Positions 8,094 to 16,283 are shown, counted from the first letter of the stretch. The stretch: DNA of 34,155 bases from Thermoleophilia bacterium (GCA_014874175.1 JACWAD010000079.1:1-34155); one strand, 5' to 3'. Translations and numbers: made by a program. The notes: generated from the letters alone by a model not told the origin.

Positions 8094-8123
8094 ATTATAG
8101 GCGTACGAACGTACGCCTGTCAA
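8094..8123 (-). promoter_or_regulatory. sigma70 promoter with palindromic operator for lexA-dinB
   Basis: On the minus strand a perfect -35 TTGACA (8118-8123) and a perfect -10 TATAAT (8094-8099) are separated by 18 bp. The whole spacer is a near-perfect palindrome, GGCGTACG-TT-CGTACGCC. A repressor bound there would block RNA polymerase, so this is very likely the binding site of the LexA-like protein encoded next. The transcript would start near 8087, leaving an untranslated leader of only about 18 bases without a Shine-Dalgarno sequence. Confidence 0.85.
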
Positions 8124-8205
8124 GGAAAACTTTTATTATGGCTGGCAAGCGGCTGCCAGCTCCGCGTCAGACCGGTCTTGTCCGGACGCCCTGCGGTTCC
8201 GGCCG

Positions 8206-8580
8206 TCAGGCCGCCTTGTTGCGCTCCGCCTGCGCCTGCACGCGGCCCTGCTGTTCCCTGAGCTCGGGAGTAAGCTCGGCGCCGAAGTCTTCGGCTTCGA
8301 AGATGGGACGGATCTCGATCTCCACGCCGCCGCTGAAGGGCGCCTTCTTGAGCCACCCCACGGCGTCGTCCATGGATCCCACCTGCCAGATCCAGAATCC
8401 GGCGAGCAGCTGGCTGGTTTCGGGGAAGGGACCGTCGATCACCGTGGTCCCCGTGACGTCGAACCTGACACGCTTGCCCCGGGAGCTGGGATGGAGGCCT
8501 TCAGCAACCAGCAGCACGCCCGCGTTCGCCAACTCCTCGTTGTAACTTCCCATTGCGGCAAGGCCTTCGCGCTCCGGCAT
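8206..8580 (-). CDS. YciI/DGPF-domain protein, probably 5'-truncated
   Basis: This belongs to the YCII-related DGPF family, small ferredoxin-like-fold proteins of unclear function, often beside ECF sigma factors. Family marks are AGVLLVAEGLHPSSRG, DGPFPETSQLLAGFWIW and EIEIRPIFEAEDFG. Relatives normally begin with a short beta strand (roughly MRYMLLxK) about 20 residues ahead of the EREGLAAMGSYNEEL region. That strand is missing: upstream codons in this frame, and the other two frames, show nothing similar. I used ATG at 8580, preceded by a G-run; a TTG at 8598 is also possible. It may be a pseudogene. It is divergent from sua5 and stands alone. Confidence 0.75.
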   Translation of the reverse strand: MPEREGLAAMGSYNEELANAGVLLVAEGLHPSSRGKRVRFDVTGTTVIDGPFPETSQLLAGFWIWQVGSMDDAVGWLKKAPFSGGVEIEIRPIFEAEDFGAELTPELREQQGRVQAQAERNKAA

Positions 8581-8839
8581 GCCCCCCGTTTCGGACAACC
8601 GCGGTGAATGGGCCAGCCGCTCCTGATCCTTATATAAACTGAAAGGCAGCTCTTCAAACCCGAACCAATCCGGGGCAGCGTCTTGACTGCAACGGCGCCT
8701 GAATGTAGTTTCAGACCATGGACATCAAATCCCAGCGCAACCACAGACTGTGCATCCGGGCGCTCCGCCGGATGGGACCCGGGCCGCGGCTGCCGGTGGC
8801 ATTTGAGCGCGCCGGTTTTCCCCGGGGGCGCTTCCGTTC

Positions 8840-9487
8840 ATGAAGCTTCTTTCCCTCAACACCATGACCCGCTCCGACTGGGCGGACGTGGCCGCCGCGC
8901 TGGAGCGCGGGCGGCTGATCGGCGTGCCTGCCGATACGGTTTACGGCATCGCCTGCAAGCCGGAGCCCGCAGCGCTGGCGAGGCTTTTCGCCATCAAGGG
9001 GCGGGAGCCGGACAAGCCGGTGGCGCTGGTGTTCGATGACGTCATCCGGCTGGTGCACGCCTACACGTGCCTGCCGGCGGCGGTGCTAAACGCGGTGGAG
9101 GAGCTGCTGCCAGGGCCGGTGACGCTGATACTGCCCGCGCCGGCGGGTGTGGAGAGGAAGCCGGGGGCGGCTGTTGCTTTCGAAGGCGGCATCGGCGTGC
9201 GGGTGCTGCCGGAGCCACAGGCGGCGCTGTTTAAACGGCTGCCGCCGCCGCTGGCGCTGACCAGCGCCAACGCCTCCGGAGGGCCCGATCCCTGTAAAGT
9301 TGATGAGATTCCCGCGGCGATCCAGGAGGGCTGTGAGTTTGTCCTGGACGCGGGAAGGATCGAAGCTTGCTCTCCCTCGACCGTTATCGACCTGCGGCCA
9401 CTGACTATGGGTGAGCCGGCGCGCATCTTGCGGGAAGGGGCGATGCCGCGCAAGGAAGTTGCGACCCTGATCGGAAAGATCATCTAG
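8840..9487 (+). CDS. tsaC: threonylcarbamoyl-AMP synthase (Sua5/YwlC/TsaC)
   Basis: The enzyme makes threonylcarbamoyl-AMP from threonine, bicarbonate and ATP, the first step of t6A modification of tRNAs that read ANN codons. The 215-residue protein has the YrdC fold with VPADTVYGIAC, FAIKGREPDKPVALV, LLPGPVTLILPA and ALTSANASGG, all typical. It is the single-domain TsaC form, lacking the extra C-terminal Sua5 domain. The ATG at 8840 begins MKLLSLN. It lies after the minus-strand SOS cassette and before rpiB and glyA; in actinobacteria it normally follows prmC directly, so the insertion between them is secondary. Confidence 0.95.
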   Translation: MKLLSLNTMTRSDWADVAAALERGRLIGVPADTVYGIACKPEPAALARLFAIKGREPDKPVALVFDDVIRLVHAYTCLPAAVLNAVEELLPGPVTLILPAPAGVERKPGAAVAFEGGIGVRVLPEPQAALFKRLPPPLALTSANASGGPDPCKVDEIPAAIQEGCEFVLDAGRIEACSPSTVIDLRPLTMGEPARILREGAMPRKEVATLIGKII

Positions 9488-9510
9488 GCGATTCCACATG
9501 CATGGTTTTG

Positions 9511-9556
9511 CTTTTAATCCAGCATCCATCATCCAGCATCCAGAATCTGTTTTATG
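9511..9556 (-). repeat. heptamer element, copy D
   Basis: ATCC units start at 9517, 9524, 9531, 9538 and 9545. On the minus strand they read TGGATGC, TGGATGA, TGGATGC, TGGATTA behind the edge ATAAAACAGATTC. It begins about 25 bases after the tsaC stop codon. Confidence 0.8.
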
Positions 9557-9578
9557 TATACTTGGCGTTGCTGTTTCC

Positions 9579-9602
9579 GGCCGGCTGGATGGCCAGCCGG
9601 CC
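9579..9602. repeat. 10-bp inverted repeat in the tsaC-rpiB gap
   Basis: GGCCGGCTGG and CCAGCCGGCC are separated by ATGG, giving a perfect 10-bp stem. No T-run follows, so an intrinsic terminator is not supported. The remainder of the gap up to 9758 shows no gene I would defend. Confidence 0.6.
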
Positions 9603-9758
9603 GCCGGGATCGACATTACCGGTCCCGTCGGGGAGAGCGTGGGATATTTATCTGGAAGTGCTTGCTGAGTATGTTAAATCCAACCATACCGCGCGTTTTA
9701 GGGGTGCTTCTGGGCGCCGCCGACGCCGGGATCAAGGCAAGAACCGGGGAGGAAACGG

Positions 9759-10214
9759 GTGAAGGTTGCCCTGGCGGCGGATCACGCAGGTTTTGAGCTA
9801 AAACAGATGACGGTCAGGCGTCTCGAGGCGGCAGGCCACGAAGTGATTGACATGGGCACAAATTCCGGCAAAAGCGTGGATTACCCCGCCTACGCCATCG
9901 GTGTCGCAAAAGCGGTCTCCGCCGGCAAGGCCGACCGGGGCGTTCTTGTATGCGGCACCGGCCTGGGCATGTGCATCACTGCCAACAAGGTCGCCGGCAT
10001 CCGGGCGGTGGGTCCCTGCAGCGTGGATCATGCCGTTATGAGCCGCCGGCACAACGACGCCAACGTGCTCTGCCTGGGTCAGCGCTCGCTGGAGGACAGG
10101 ACCGCATTTGCCATCCTGGATGCCTGGATGGAGACAGGTTTCGATGGCGGCCGCCATGCCCGCCGGCTGAGCCAGATTGCTGAACTGGAGAAGAATTGGC
10201 GCGTTCCCAAGTAG
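9759..10214 (+). CDS. rpiB: ribose-5-phosphate isomerase B
   Basis: RpiB interconverts ribose 5-phosphate and ribulose 5-phosphate in the pentose phosphate pathway. The 151-residue protein belongs to the RpiB/LacAB family: [12 protein letters not shown] at the N-terminus, the active-site Cys65 in [20 protein letters not shown], and [15 protein letters not shown]. Length is normal. Start GTG at 9759 has GGAGG seven to eight bases upstream. The glyA start lies inside its last codons, so the two are translationally linked. The enzyme supplies ribose for nucleotides, while glyA supplies one-carbon units. Confidence 0.96.
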   Translation: MKVALAADHAGFELKQMTVRRLEAAGHEVIDMGTNSGKSVDYPAYAIGVAKAVSAGKADRGVLVCGTGLGMCITANKVAGIRAVGPCSVDHAVMSRRHNDANVLCLGQRSLEDRTAFAILDAWMETGFDGGRHARRLSQIAELEKNWRVPK

Positions 10215-11479
10215 AAGCAAAAACGCAGCCCGAGTTTAGGGAGCGGCTCAGGGAGGCAGACCCCGAACTGGCCGGCCTGCTTAAAAAAGAGCTGGCGCGC
10301 CAGCGCGGCACTATCGAGCTGATTGCCTCCGAGAATTTCACCAGCCGGGCCGTCCTGGAGGCGGCGGCTTCTGTGCTTACCAACAAGTACGCGGAAGGAT
10401 ACCCTGGGGCCCGCTATTACGGCGGCTGCGAAGTTGTTGATGAGGTGGAGACGCTTGCTGTTGACCGCTGCAAGACCCTTTTCGGCGCCGAGCATGTCAA
10501 CGTCCAGCCGCATAGCGGCTCAACAGCCAACCAGGCAGTTTATTTCGCGGAGCTGGCCATGGGGGACGCCCTCCTGGCGATGAAGCTGGACCATGGCGGC
10601 CATCTCACCCACGGGCTTAAGGTCAACTTCTCGGGGCGCTTTTACCACGTTCACAGCTATGGACTCGACAGGGAGACCGGCCGGCTCGATTATGACAGGA
10701 TCGAGGAGATTGCCCGTGAGCGCCAGCCGCACCTGATCGTAGCCGGAGCCAGCGCCTATCCGCGGCGCATCGACTTCGCCCGTTTCGCCGGGATTGCCCG
10801 CTCCGTGGGCGCCAGGCTGATGGTGGACATGGCTCATATCGCCGGCCTGGTGGCGGCAGGGCTGCACCCGGACCCGGTGGCGGTCAGCGATTACGTTACA
10901 ACCACCACGCATAAAACGCTTGCCGGCCCTCGTTCGGGCGTCATCATCTGCAAGCAGGAACTTGCCCGGAATATTGACAAGGCGGTTTTTCCCGGTTTGC
11001 AGGGAGGCCCGCTGATGCATATTGTCGCCGCCAAGGCGGCGTGCTTCAAGCTTGCGGCCACGGAAGAGTTTCGCCAGAGGCAACAGCAGACGGTTGCCAA
11101 TGCAGCCGTGCTGGCTGCCAGCCTCCAGCAAGGCGGCATCCAGCTTGTCTCCGGCGGCACCGACAATCATCTCATGCTCGCGGACCTGACCGACATCGGC
11201 ATCACCGGCATTGAGGCGGAAAACCGCCTGGAAGAAGTCGGCATCACGGTAAACAAAAATCCAGTCCCCTTTGACCCGTTGCCGCCAACGGTGACCAGCG
11301 GCATTCGCATCGGGACGCCGGCGGTCACCACGCGCGGCTTTCGGGAGGCGGAGATGGAAGAAGTGGCGGCAATCATTCTGGCCGCCCTGGGCCGGAGCGT
11401 CACCGGCGCCGACAAAAAGAGGCTACGGCGGCGCGTGGGCGAGCTGCTGGCGTCTTTTCCTCTTTATCCTCATCTGTAG
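10196..11479 (+). CDS. glyA: serine hydroxymethyltransferase
   Basis: GlyA uses pyridoxal phosphate to convert serine and tetrahydrofolate into glycine and 5,10-methylene-THF. Its 427 residues carry [10 protein letters not shown], the glycine-rich [37 protein letters not shown] and the PLP lysine in [14 protein letters not shown] (about residue 240), all diagnostic. The start is TTG at 10196, overlapping rpiB by 19 bases, with GGAG five bases upstream. glyA is also near this place in Streptomyces, between sua5 and the ATP synthase genes. Its product methylene-THF is the cofactor of ThyX encoded at 1789. Confidence 0.97.
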   Translation: MARSQVEAKTQPEFRERLREADPELAGLLKKELARQRGTIELIASENFTSRAVLEAAASVLTNKYAEGYPGARYYGGCEVVDEVETLAVDRCKTLFGAEHVNVQPHSGSTANQAVYFAELAMGDALLAMKLDHGGHLTHGLKVNFSGRFYHVHSYGLDRETGRLDYDRIEEIARERQPHLIVAGASAYPRRIDFARFAGIARSVGARLMVDMAHIAGLVAAGLHPDPVAVSDYVTTTTHKTLAGPRSGVIICKQELARNIDKAVFPGLQGGPLMHIVAAKAACFKLAATEEFRQRQQQTVANAAVLAASLQQGGIQLVSGGTDNHLMLADLTDIGITGIEAENRLEEVGITVNKNPVPFDPLPPTVTSGIRIGTPAVTTRGFREAEMEEVAAIILAALGRSVTGADKKRLRRRVGELLASFPLYPHL

Positions 11480-11804
11480 CGGGCGGGCTTCCCCCCAAGG
11501 GAGCATGATTTATGACGGTCTTGTGTTATTTCCCGCGTCCGTGTATGCTTATTTGCACAAAATAGGCACAGTCTCAGCAAACACGGTCCATAGTCACAGG
11601 GGGCTAGGGGTATAAGGGGGGAAGTTCGTGTTGCAGTGGCTTGGTGCGCGGTAGGCGCGCGGGCTTTGCACCGGCAAGCGAGCAACTGAAATCTGCGGTT
11701 TTGAACTCTCGAACTTTCCCGGAGGCGTTAACAGGCAGGTTGCGCATTGGCGCGGCCAATTGCCTATAAGAATTGTTGCGCGCAAAAAAACGGAGGTTTC
11801 GGTC
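11480..11804. other. 325-bp gap: leader region of secreted-protein gene
   Basis: No gene is supported here. Two things can be seen. First, a possible stem-loop at 11643-11672 closed by GGTGC/GCACC. Second, a block at 11699-11731 with TTTGAACT, AACTTTCC, GGAGG and GTTAAC in order; the same series recurs at 16246-16283 upstream of the dCMP deaminase. A Shine-Dalgarno GGAGG at 11792-11796 serves the next gene. Confidence 0.5.
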
Positions 11805-13502
11805 TTGAGAAAAATAATTACAGCTCGGGCGCTTGCTTGGAAACTGTTGCCGGTTGTGGCTCTTTCATGCCTGCTGGCAGCGCTTGCCATTGCCGGCAGC
11901 GCCGGCGCGGTCCAGATTATGCCGGGTCCCAAGACTTATTATTTCACCTGGTATGACTCCACGGCCGTTGACGGGATGCAGGGCGACTGGATCGTCATCG
12001 GCAACCTGGAGAACAGCGCCGCCAGCGTGCAGGTGTTTTTTGGCAGCTCGGCCTCGCCGCGGGAATCGTTTACCCTGGGGCCCCTGGGGCGCCAGGTTGT
12101 CAGCTGGCCCAACACGATGGGGGGGCCGGTTAAAGTAGTTTCCACCGGCGGACAGGCGCTGGTTGTCACCCAGCGGGTCATTCACAATGGCTATTTCAAC
12201 GAAGTTGCCGCTATTATGAACAACAATCTCGATTCCTCTTATTATTTTGACTGGTACGACTTTACTCCCCGGGACAGCATGAACGGCAACTGGATCCTTA
12301 TCGCCAACGAGGACAACCAGGCGGCCGCGGTCAACGTTTATATTGGCAACGGCACGGCGCCCGTCCGGTCTTTCAATCTGGCGCCGGGGCAGTTTGTGAC
12401 CCCTGAGTTTCCCGGCCTGATGGGCGGACCCGTTCATGTCGCCAGCGCGGGCGGCCAGAAACTGCTTGTTTCCCAGCGCGTTCTTTACAAGAGCAGCTTT
12501 AATGAGGTGATGGGCTTTCCCGAAAGCCGCCTGGACAGCGTCTACTATTTCGACTGGTATGACATGACCTCGGATTTCAGTGCCGGCAACTGGATCCTGG
12601 TTGCCAATCCCAATAATGCGCCGGTGCAAGCCAAGGTCTTTATCGGCGGCAATTCCAATCCACGGGGAACGTACACTCTGGGGCCGCACCAGATTGTCAC
12701 GCCCACGTACGCCGGCCTGATGAACGGGCCTGTGCGGGTTGTCTGCACGTCAGGCTGCGCGGCCGGCGGCAAGCTCATTGTCAGCCAGCGCATGCTTTAC
12801 AAAAACTCGTTTGAAGAAGTCCAGGGTACGCCGCCGGCCGGCCTGGACACGGAGATGGACTTCGGCTGGTACGATGAGCAGACTCCCGGCATGCAGGACT
12901 GGCAGCTTATCTCCAATCCCGATCCGGCCTCGCCCGGGGCGGCGGTGAACGTTTACATGAACGCATCGCCAAGCCCCGTTTATTCGACGGCGATTCCCGG
13001 TGGCGGCCGGGTTACGCCCCAATTCCCCGGCGTGATGAACGGTCCCGTGGATGTGATGGGCGGGGGGTTGCTGCTGGCCAGCCAGCGGGTGCTTTACAAC
13101 AGCACCAGCTTTAACGAGCTGGTGGGACTGCCGCGGTACGCCACCGGCCAGCAGGCGGGTGCGCCGGGGCCGAATATGCAGTTGCTGTCGGCCATCAACA
13201 TCTATTGGGCCAGCACGGCCGATTATGCCAGCGGCACGCTGTCGGTTGACTTCCGTATCATGAATTATGGAACAGAAGAGGCGCTGGCGGCGTCGGTGGA
13301 CCGGGTGGACGCCAACAACAGCGTCACATCTGTCTCCCCGCTGCCCATTTCGCTGGGCAATATCGACACTCTTCCATTTCAAGGCAAAACCTTCACGATC
13401 AAGTACCATGTGCTGCAGGGCGTGCAGTCTTTCCACACGACAGTTTACGCCCATTGCCAGGACAGCAGCGGCAACACTTACTACTACCCCGGCAAGCCCT
13501 GA
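11805..13502 (+). CDS. secreted protein with four ~100-residue SQR repeats
   Basis: No named family is recognised. The 565-residue product starts at TTG 11805, eight bases after GGAGG, and has a signal peptide (basic start RKIITARALAWK, hydrophobic LLPVVALSCLLAALAIAG, cleavage near AGA-VQ). Then come four tandem repeats of about 100 residues starting near residues 46, 148, 249 and 352. Each reads roughly FxWYD, then NWILIAN, a short beta-rich part, PGxxVTPxFPGxMGGPV, and SQRVLYxxSFNEV. The C-terminal 115 residues look like a different beta-sandwich domain (YASGTLSVDFRIMNYG). A cell-surface or extracellular role, perhaps adhesive, is inference from the layout. The same repeat occurs in the next gene. 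Confidence 0.85.
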   Translation: MRKIITARALAWKLLPVVALSCLLAALAIAGSAGAVQIMPGPKTYYFTWYDSTAVDGMQGDWIVIGNLENSAASVQVFFGSSASPRESFTLGPLGRQVVSWPNTMGGPVKVVSTGGQALVVTQRVIHNGYFNEVAAIMNNNLDSSYYFDWYDFTPRDSMNGNWILIANEDNQAAAVNVYIGNGTAPVRSFNLAPGQFVTPEFPGLMGGPVHVASAGGQKLLVSQRVLYKSSFNEVMGFPESRLDSVYYFDWYDMTSDFSAGNWILVANPNNAPVQAKVFIGGNSNPRGTYTLGPHQIVTPTYAGLMNGPVRVVCTSGCAAGGKLIVSQRMLYKNSFEEVQGTPPAGLDTEMDFGWYDEQTPGMQDWQLISNPDPASPGAAVNVYMNASPSPVYSTAIPGGGRVTPQFPGVMNGPVDVMGGGLLLASQRVLYNSTSFNELVGLPRYATGQQAGAPGPNMQLLSAINIYWASTADYASGTLSVDFRIMNYGTEEALAASVDRVDANNSVTSVSPLPISLGNIDTLPFQGKTFTIKYHVLQGVQSFHTTVYAHCQDSSGNTYYYPGKP

Positions 13503-13560
13503 GCAGGTTTTCGGGAACATTCGCAGCAGCGGCAAAAGGCTTGTAATTTCAGGTAAATAT

Positions 13561-13600
13561 GGGGGATGATTTCGCGGCCCTTGCCGCGAAATCATCCCCC
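13561..13600. terminator. perfect 18-bp stem-loop after the first secreted-protein gene
   Basis: GGGGGATGATTTCGCGGC (13561-13578) is perfectly complementary to 13583-13600 around the loop CCTT. It lies 58 bases after the stop codon. No T-run follows, so it may be a 3'-end-stabilising or dispersed hairpin rather than a classical intrinsic terminator. Confidence 0.5.
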
Positions 13601-13777
13601 AAGCCTTGGCTGACAATCGGGCAATATCCGCGAGGAACCTGCCGGATAGGCACTAAACATTTGCCAACATTATTTAACCATGCCCTAACTTGACTTGGCG
13701 GCTGCAGGCCGTTAATTTAAATAAACCGCTGCTCTTCGTAAATCCCCAGAAACAATCTTTGTTTTTTGCTAATCTTT

Positions 13778-13855
13778 GAGGTGTAAAGGCAGAGGCGGGA
13801 GCGCCGATGAAAGACTGGGCCGCAAGGCCGTAAAGATGACGCCTCCCGGTTCTCA
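13778..13855 (+). promoter_or_regulatory. structured leader, candidate c-di-GMP-I (GEMM)-like riboswitch
   Basis: The 5' leader contains AAAGGCAGA, a hairpin GGCG/CGCC (13794-13805), a strongly purine-rich joining segment GATGAAAGACTGG, a hairpin GGCC-GCAA-GGCC with a GNRA tetraloop (13818-13829), then TAAAGATGACGCC and CCGGTT. The order (GGCA, hairpin, GAYGxAAAGxC, tetraloop hairpin, GATGxC, GGTT) recalls the c-di-GMP-I aptamer, whose common targets are secreted and surface proteins. Several consensus positions differ, so it could be a divergent member or another structured RNA. A second hairpin CCCGGG-GAAA-CCCGGG (13867-13882) lies between it and the ribosome-binding site at 13901. Confidence 0.4.
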
Positions 13856-13910
13856 TATTGTCCGGCCCCGGGGAAACCCGGGCAATCAACCCGATCATTT
13901 AGGAGAGATG

Positions 13911-16130
13911 ATGAAGGAAGTTTTTTCGCTGCGGGTCCTGTTATCGCTGCCGGCGCTGGCGGCGGCTTTTTTGGTTCTGACAATTTTTCCCTCAATATCA
14001 ATGGCGGCGGTCTGGAGTTCCCAGCCGGGCGTCACAACCAATAGGCTGTTTAGCATCAAGTTCGTGGACCAGAACCACGGCTGGGCAGTAGGCGACAGCG
14101 GCACTATACTTGCCACCACCAACGGCGGCGCCAGCTGGAGCGTCCAGCCAAGCGGGACGACCAGTTTGCTTTATGGCGTCAGCTTTGTGGACAAAAGCCA
14201 CGGCTGGGCTGCCGGAGCAGGCGGCACCATCCTTGCCACTACAAACGGCGGCGCCAGCTGGAGCGTCCAGCCAAGCGGCACGACCACCGATCTTTACCGC
14301 GTCTTCTTCCTGGATTTAAACCATGGCTGGGCCGTGGGGTATAACGGCACCATCCTTGCCACTACAAACGGCGGCGCCAGCTGGGGCGTCCAGCCAAGCG
14401 GCACGACCAACTGGCTTGCTGATGTCATTTTCACAGACCGGAACCACGGCTGGGCTGTCGGCACCGGCGGCACCATCCTTGCCACCACCAACGGCGGCGC
14501 CAGCTGGAGCGTCCAGCCAAGCGGCACAACCAATACGCTTGTGGGCGCCAGCTTCGTGGACCAGAACCACGGCTGGGCAGTTGGCGGCGGAGTGGCGCTG
14601 GGCGGCGGCTCCGGCGGCGGCACAATTCTTGCCACAAGCAATGGAGGAGCCACCTGGATTCCGCAGGCAAACGGCTGGGTTTATCGGTTTGACGGCGTCT
14701 GCTTTACGGACCAGAACCACGGCTGGGCAGTAGGCGACAGCGGCACTATACTTGCCACCACCAACGGCGGCGCCAGCTGGAGCGTCCAGCCAAGCGGGAC
14801 GACCAATAGCTTGTTTAGCGTCAAGTTCGTGGATCAAAGCCACGGCTGGGCTGCCGGCGCCGGCGGCGCCATCGTTGCCTACAGTCCAAACACTTCCTAC
14901 TGGACCTGGTACGACAACGTCGGCGGCAGTAACTGGGTGCTAATGGCCAATCCGGCCGGGGCTGCAAACAACCTCACCTACAAGCTTTCCATTGGCGGAA
15001 AGGCCATGAGCCTTCCGGGCGGCGGCGTTGTTACTCCGGGGCACTCCATTACGCCCGTCTACCCCGGTGTCATGGGCGGCCCGGTAGTGGCCACAAGGAC
15101 ATCGGCCGGCAGCGGCATCCTTTCCCAGCGCAGCCTCTGGCCCAAAGGGGGAAGCTCCATGGAAGAGGTCCCCGCAACCAACCAGGGCCGGCTGTCGAAC
15201 CATTTCTACTGGACCTGGTATGACCAGAACAGCCCCGGCATGACCAATTGGGTGCTTGTGGCAAACCCGGGTGTGGATCATAATGGTAATTCCCAGGGCG
15301 CGGTATCGGCCATGGTCAAGGTTGCCGGGGTTCCGGTCTGGTCAGGATCGATCGCCCCCGGCGCGAACATTACACCAACTTTCCCCGGGAGGATGGGCGG
15401 CCCGGTGGAGGTTATCTCCAGCGGCGGGGACGTCCTCGCCTCCCAGCGCGTTCTCTCAGGCGGCGGCTCCGCCTTTAACGAAGTGCCGGGCATCCCGGCC
15501 GCCGAGCTATCGGACCACTACCTCTGGACCTGGTACGATAACGCCTCTGCCGGCGCCACTGACTGGGTGCTTATCGCGAATCCAAACGCAACTGCGGTTA
15601 CCGCGCATATCAAGATAGCCGGCGCCCTCCACTGGAGCGGAAACATTGCCCCAGGAGGAAAAGTCACCCCCACTTTCCCGGGAGTGATGGGCGGACCGGT
15701 GGAAGTCTGGACCGACTCGGGCAGTCCCGTGATCGCCACCCAGCGCTCCCTCTTTGGCCCCTCCTTTGAAGAGGTGCCCGGCCTGGCCGCCTCAAAGGTC
15801 CCGGGAGGCTACTCGGCCCTTCTTTCCGACTACAACTGGACCTGGTACGACCAGAACAGCCCCGGCATGACCAACTGGGTGCTTGTGGCAAACCCCGGCT
15901 ACAACCATGCCGGCCAGGCCCAGGGGGCGGTAACTGCCCACATAAAGGTCGCAGGCGCCGACCGCTGGGACGTGACTATCGGCCCGGGGCAGAGCGCCAC
16001 CCATACCTTCCCGGGGCTTATGGGCGGCCCGGTGGAGGTGACCACCAACAACTCCGGCGACCTGATGGCTTCCCAGCGGGTGCTTTACAACGGCTACTTC
16101 AATGAGGTGCTGGGGACGCCGCTACAGTAA
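13911..16130 (+). CDS. secreted seven-bladed Ycf48-like propeller plus four SQR repeats
   Basis: The 739-residue product begins with a signal peptide (hydrophobic LLSLPALAAAFLVLTIF, cleavage near SMA-AVW). Residues 33-325 hold seven HGWA motifs, usually followed by GTILATTNGGASW, the pattern of Ycf48/BNR-type beta-propeller blades; seven copies would close one propeller. Residues 330-739 hold four repeats of about 104 residues (WTWYD near 330, 434, 539, 643; GGPVEV; SQRVL; FNEVPG), the same family as in the preceding protein. ATG 13911 is five bases after AGGAG; ATG 13908 is an alternative. Blade DNA is nearly identical in places, a sign of recent internal duplication. Binding or surface-structure roles are inferred; no enzyme motif is seen. 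Confidence 0.85.
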   Translation: MKEVFSLRVLLSLPALAAAFLVLTIFPSISMAAVWSSQPGVTTNRLFSIKFVDQNHGWAVGDSGTILATTNGGASWSVQPSGTTSLLYGVSFVDKSHGWAAGAGGTILATTNGGASWSVQPSGTTTDLYRVFFLDLNHGWAVGYNGTILATTNGGASWGVQPSGTTNWLADVIFTDRNHGWAVGTGGTILATTNGGASWSVQPSGTTNTLVGASFVDQNHGWAVGGGVALGGGSGGGTILATSNGGATWIPQANGWVYRFDGVCFTDQNHGWAVGDSGTILATTNGGASWSVQPSGTTNSLFSVKFVDQSHGWAAGAGGAIVAYSPNTSYWTWYDNVGGSNWVLMANPAGAANNLTYKLSIGGKAMSLPGGGVVTPGHSITPVYPGVMGGPVVATRTSAGSGILSQRSLWPKGGSSMEEVPATNQGRLSNHFYWTWYDQNSPGMTNWVLVANPGVDHNGNSQGAVSAMVKVAGVPVWSGSIAPGANITPTFPGRMGGPVEVISSGGDVLASQRVLSGGGSAFNEVPGIPAAELSDHYLWTWYDNASAGATDWVLIANPNATAVTAHIKIAGALHWSGNIAPGGKVTPTFPGVMGGPVEVWTDSGSPVIATQRSLFGPSFEEVPGLAASKVPGGYSALLSDYNWTWYDQNSPGMTNWVLVANPGYNHAGQAQGAVTAHIKVAGADRWDVTIGPGQSATHTFPGLMGGPVEVTTNNSGDLMASQRVLYNGYFNEVLGTPLQ

Positions 16131-16133
16131 CAG

Positions 16134-16173
16134 ATCAGCGCAGGGGCGCGGCATGCCGCGCCCCTGCGCTGAT
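16134..16173. repeat. perfect 40-bp palindrome
   Basis: The 20-bp half ATCAGCGCAGGGGCGCGGCA is followed directly by its reverse complement with no spacer. It starts four bases after the propeller-gene stop codon. It may act as a transcript-end hairpin; no T-run follows. Confidence 0.75.
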
Positions 16174-16194
16174 GGCAATGTCAGTAAAACGAAC

Positions 16195-16215
16195 GGGCGC
16201 GCCGCAGGCGCGCCC
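16195..16215. repeat. 9-bp GC-only inverted repeat
   Basis: GGGCGCGCC and GGCGCGCCC flank the loop GCA, 22 bases after the large palindrome. Both sit in the same gap between the secreted-protein gene and the deaminase gene. Confidence 0.65.
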
Positions 16216-16240
16216 CTCATCACCTCTCCAGAACAATCTC

Positions 16241-16283
16241 GGAAACTTTGAACTTGGAAATTTAAACTTTCCAGAGGATTAAC
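16241..16283 (+). repeat. CTTTGAA heptamer array
   Basis: Units CTTTGAA, CTTGGAA, ATTTAAA and CTTTCCA begin at 16246, 16253, 16260 and 16267, again 7 bp apart. They are followed by AGAGG and TTAAC, the series also present at 11699-11731. Confidence 0.6.

Noticed and set aside
8718-8843. 41-codon frame whose stop overlaps the tsaC start
   Set aside because: No ribosome-binding site and an arginine-rich composition expected from GC-rich noncoding DNA; the overlap is suggestive but not enough.
9579-9602. Stem after tsaC as an intrinsic terminator
   Set aside because: No T-run follows the stem.
9554-9796. Open frames in the tsaC-rpiB gap
   Set aside because: Both are low-complexity Arg/Gly-rich readings across repeat and hairpin sequence, with no homology that I recognise.
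14066-14840. Regular repeats in the propeller gene as a CRISPR or satellite array
   Set aside because: They keep the reading frame and encode beta-propeller blades.
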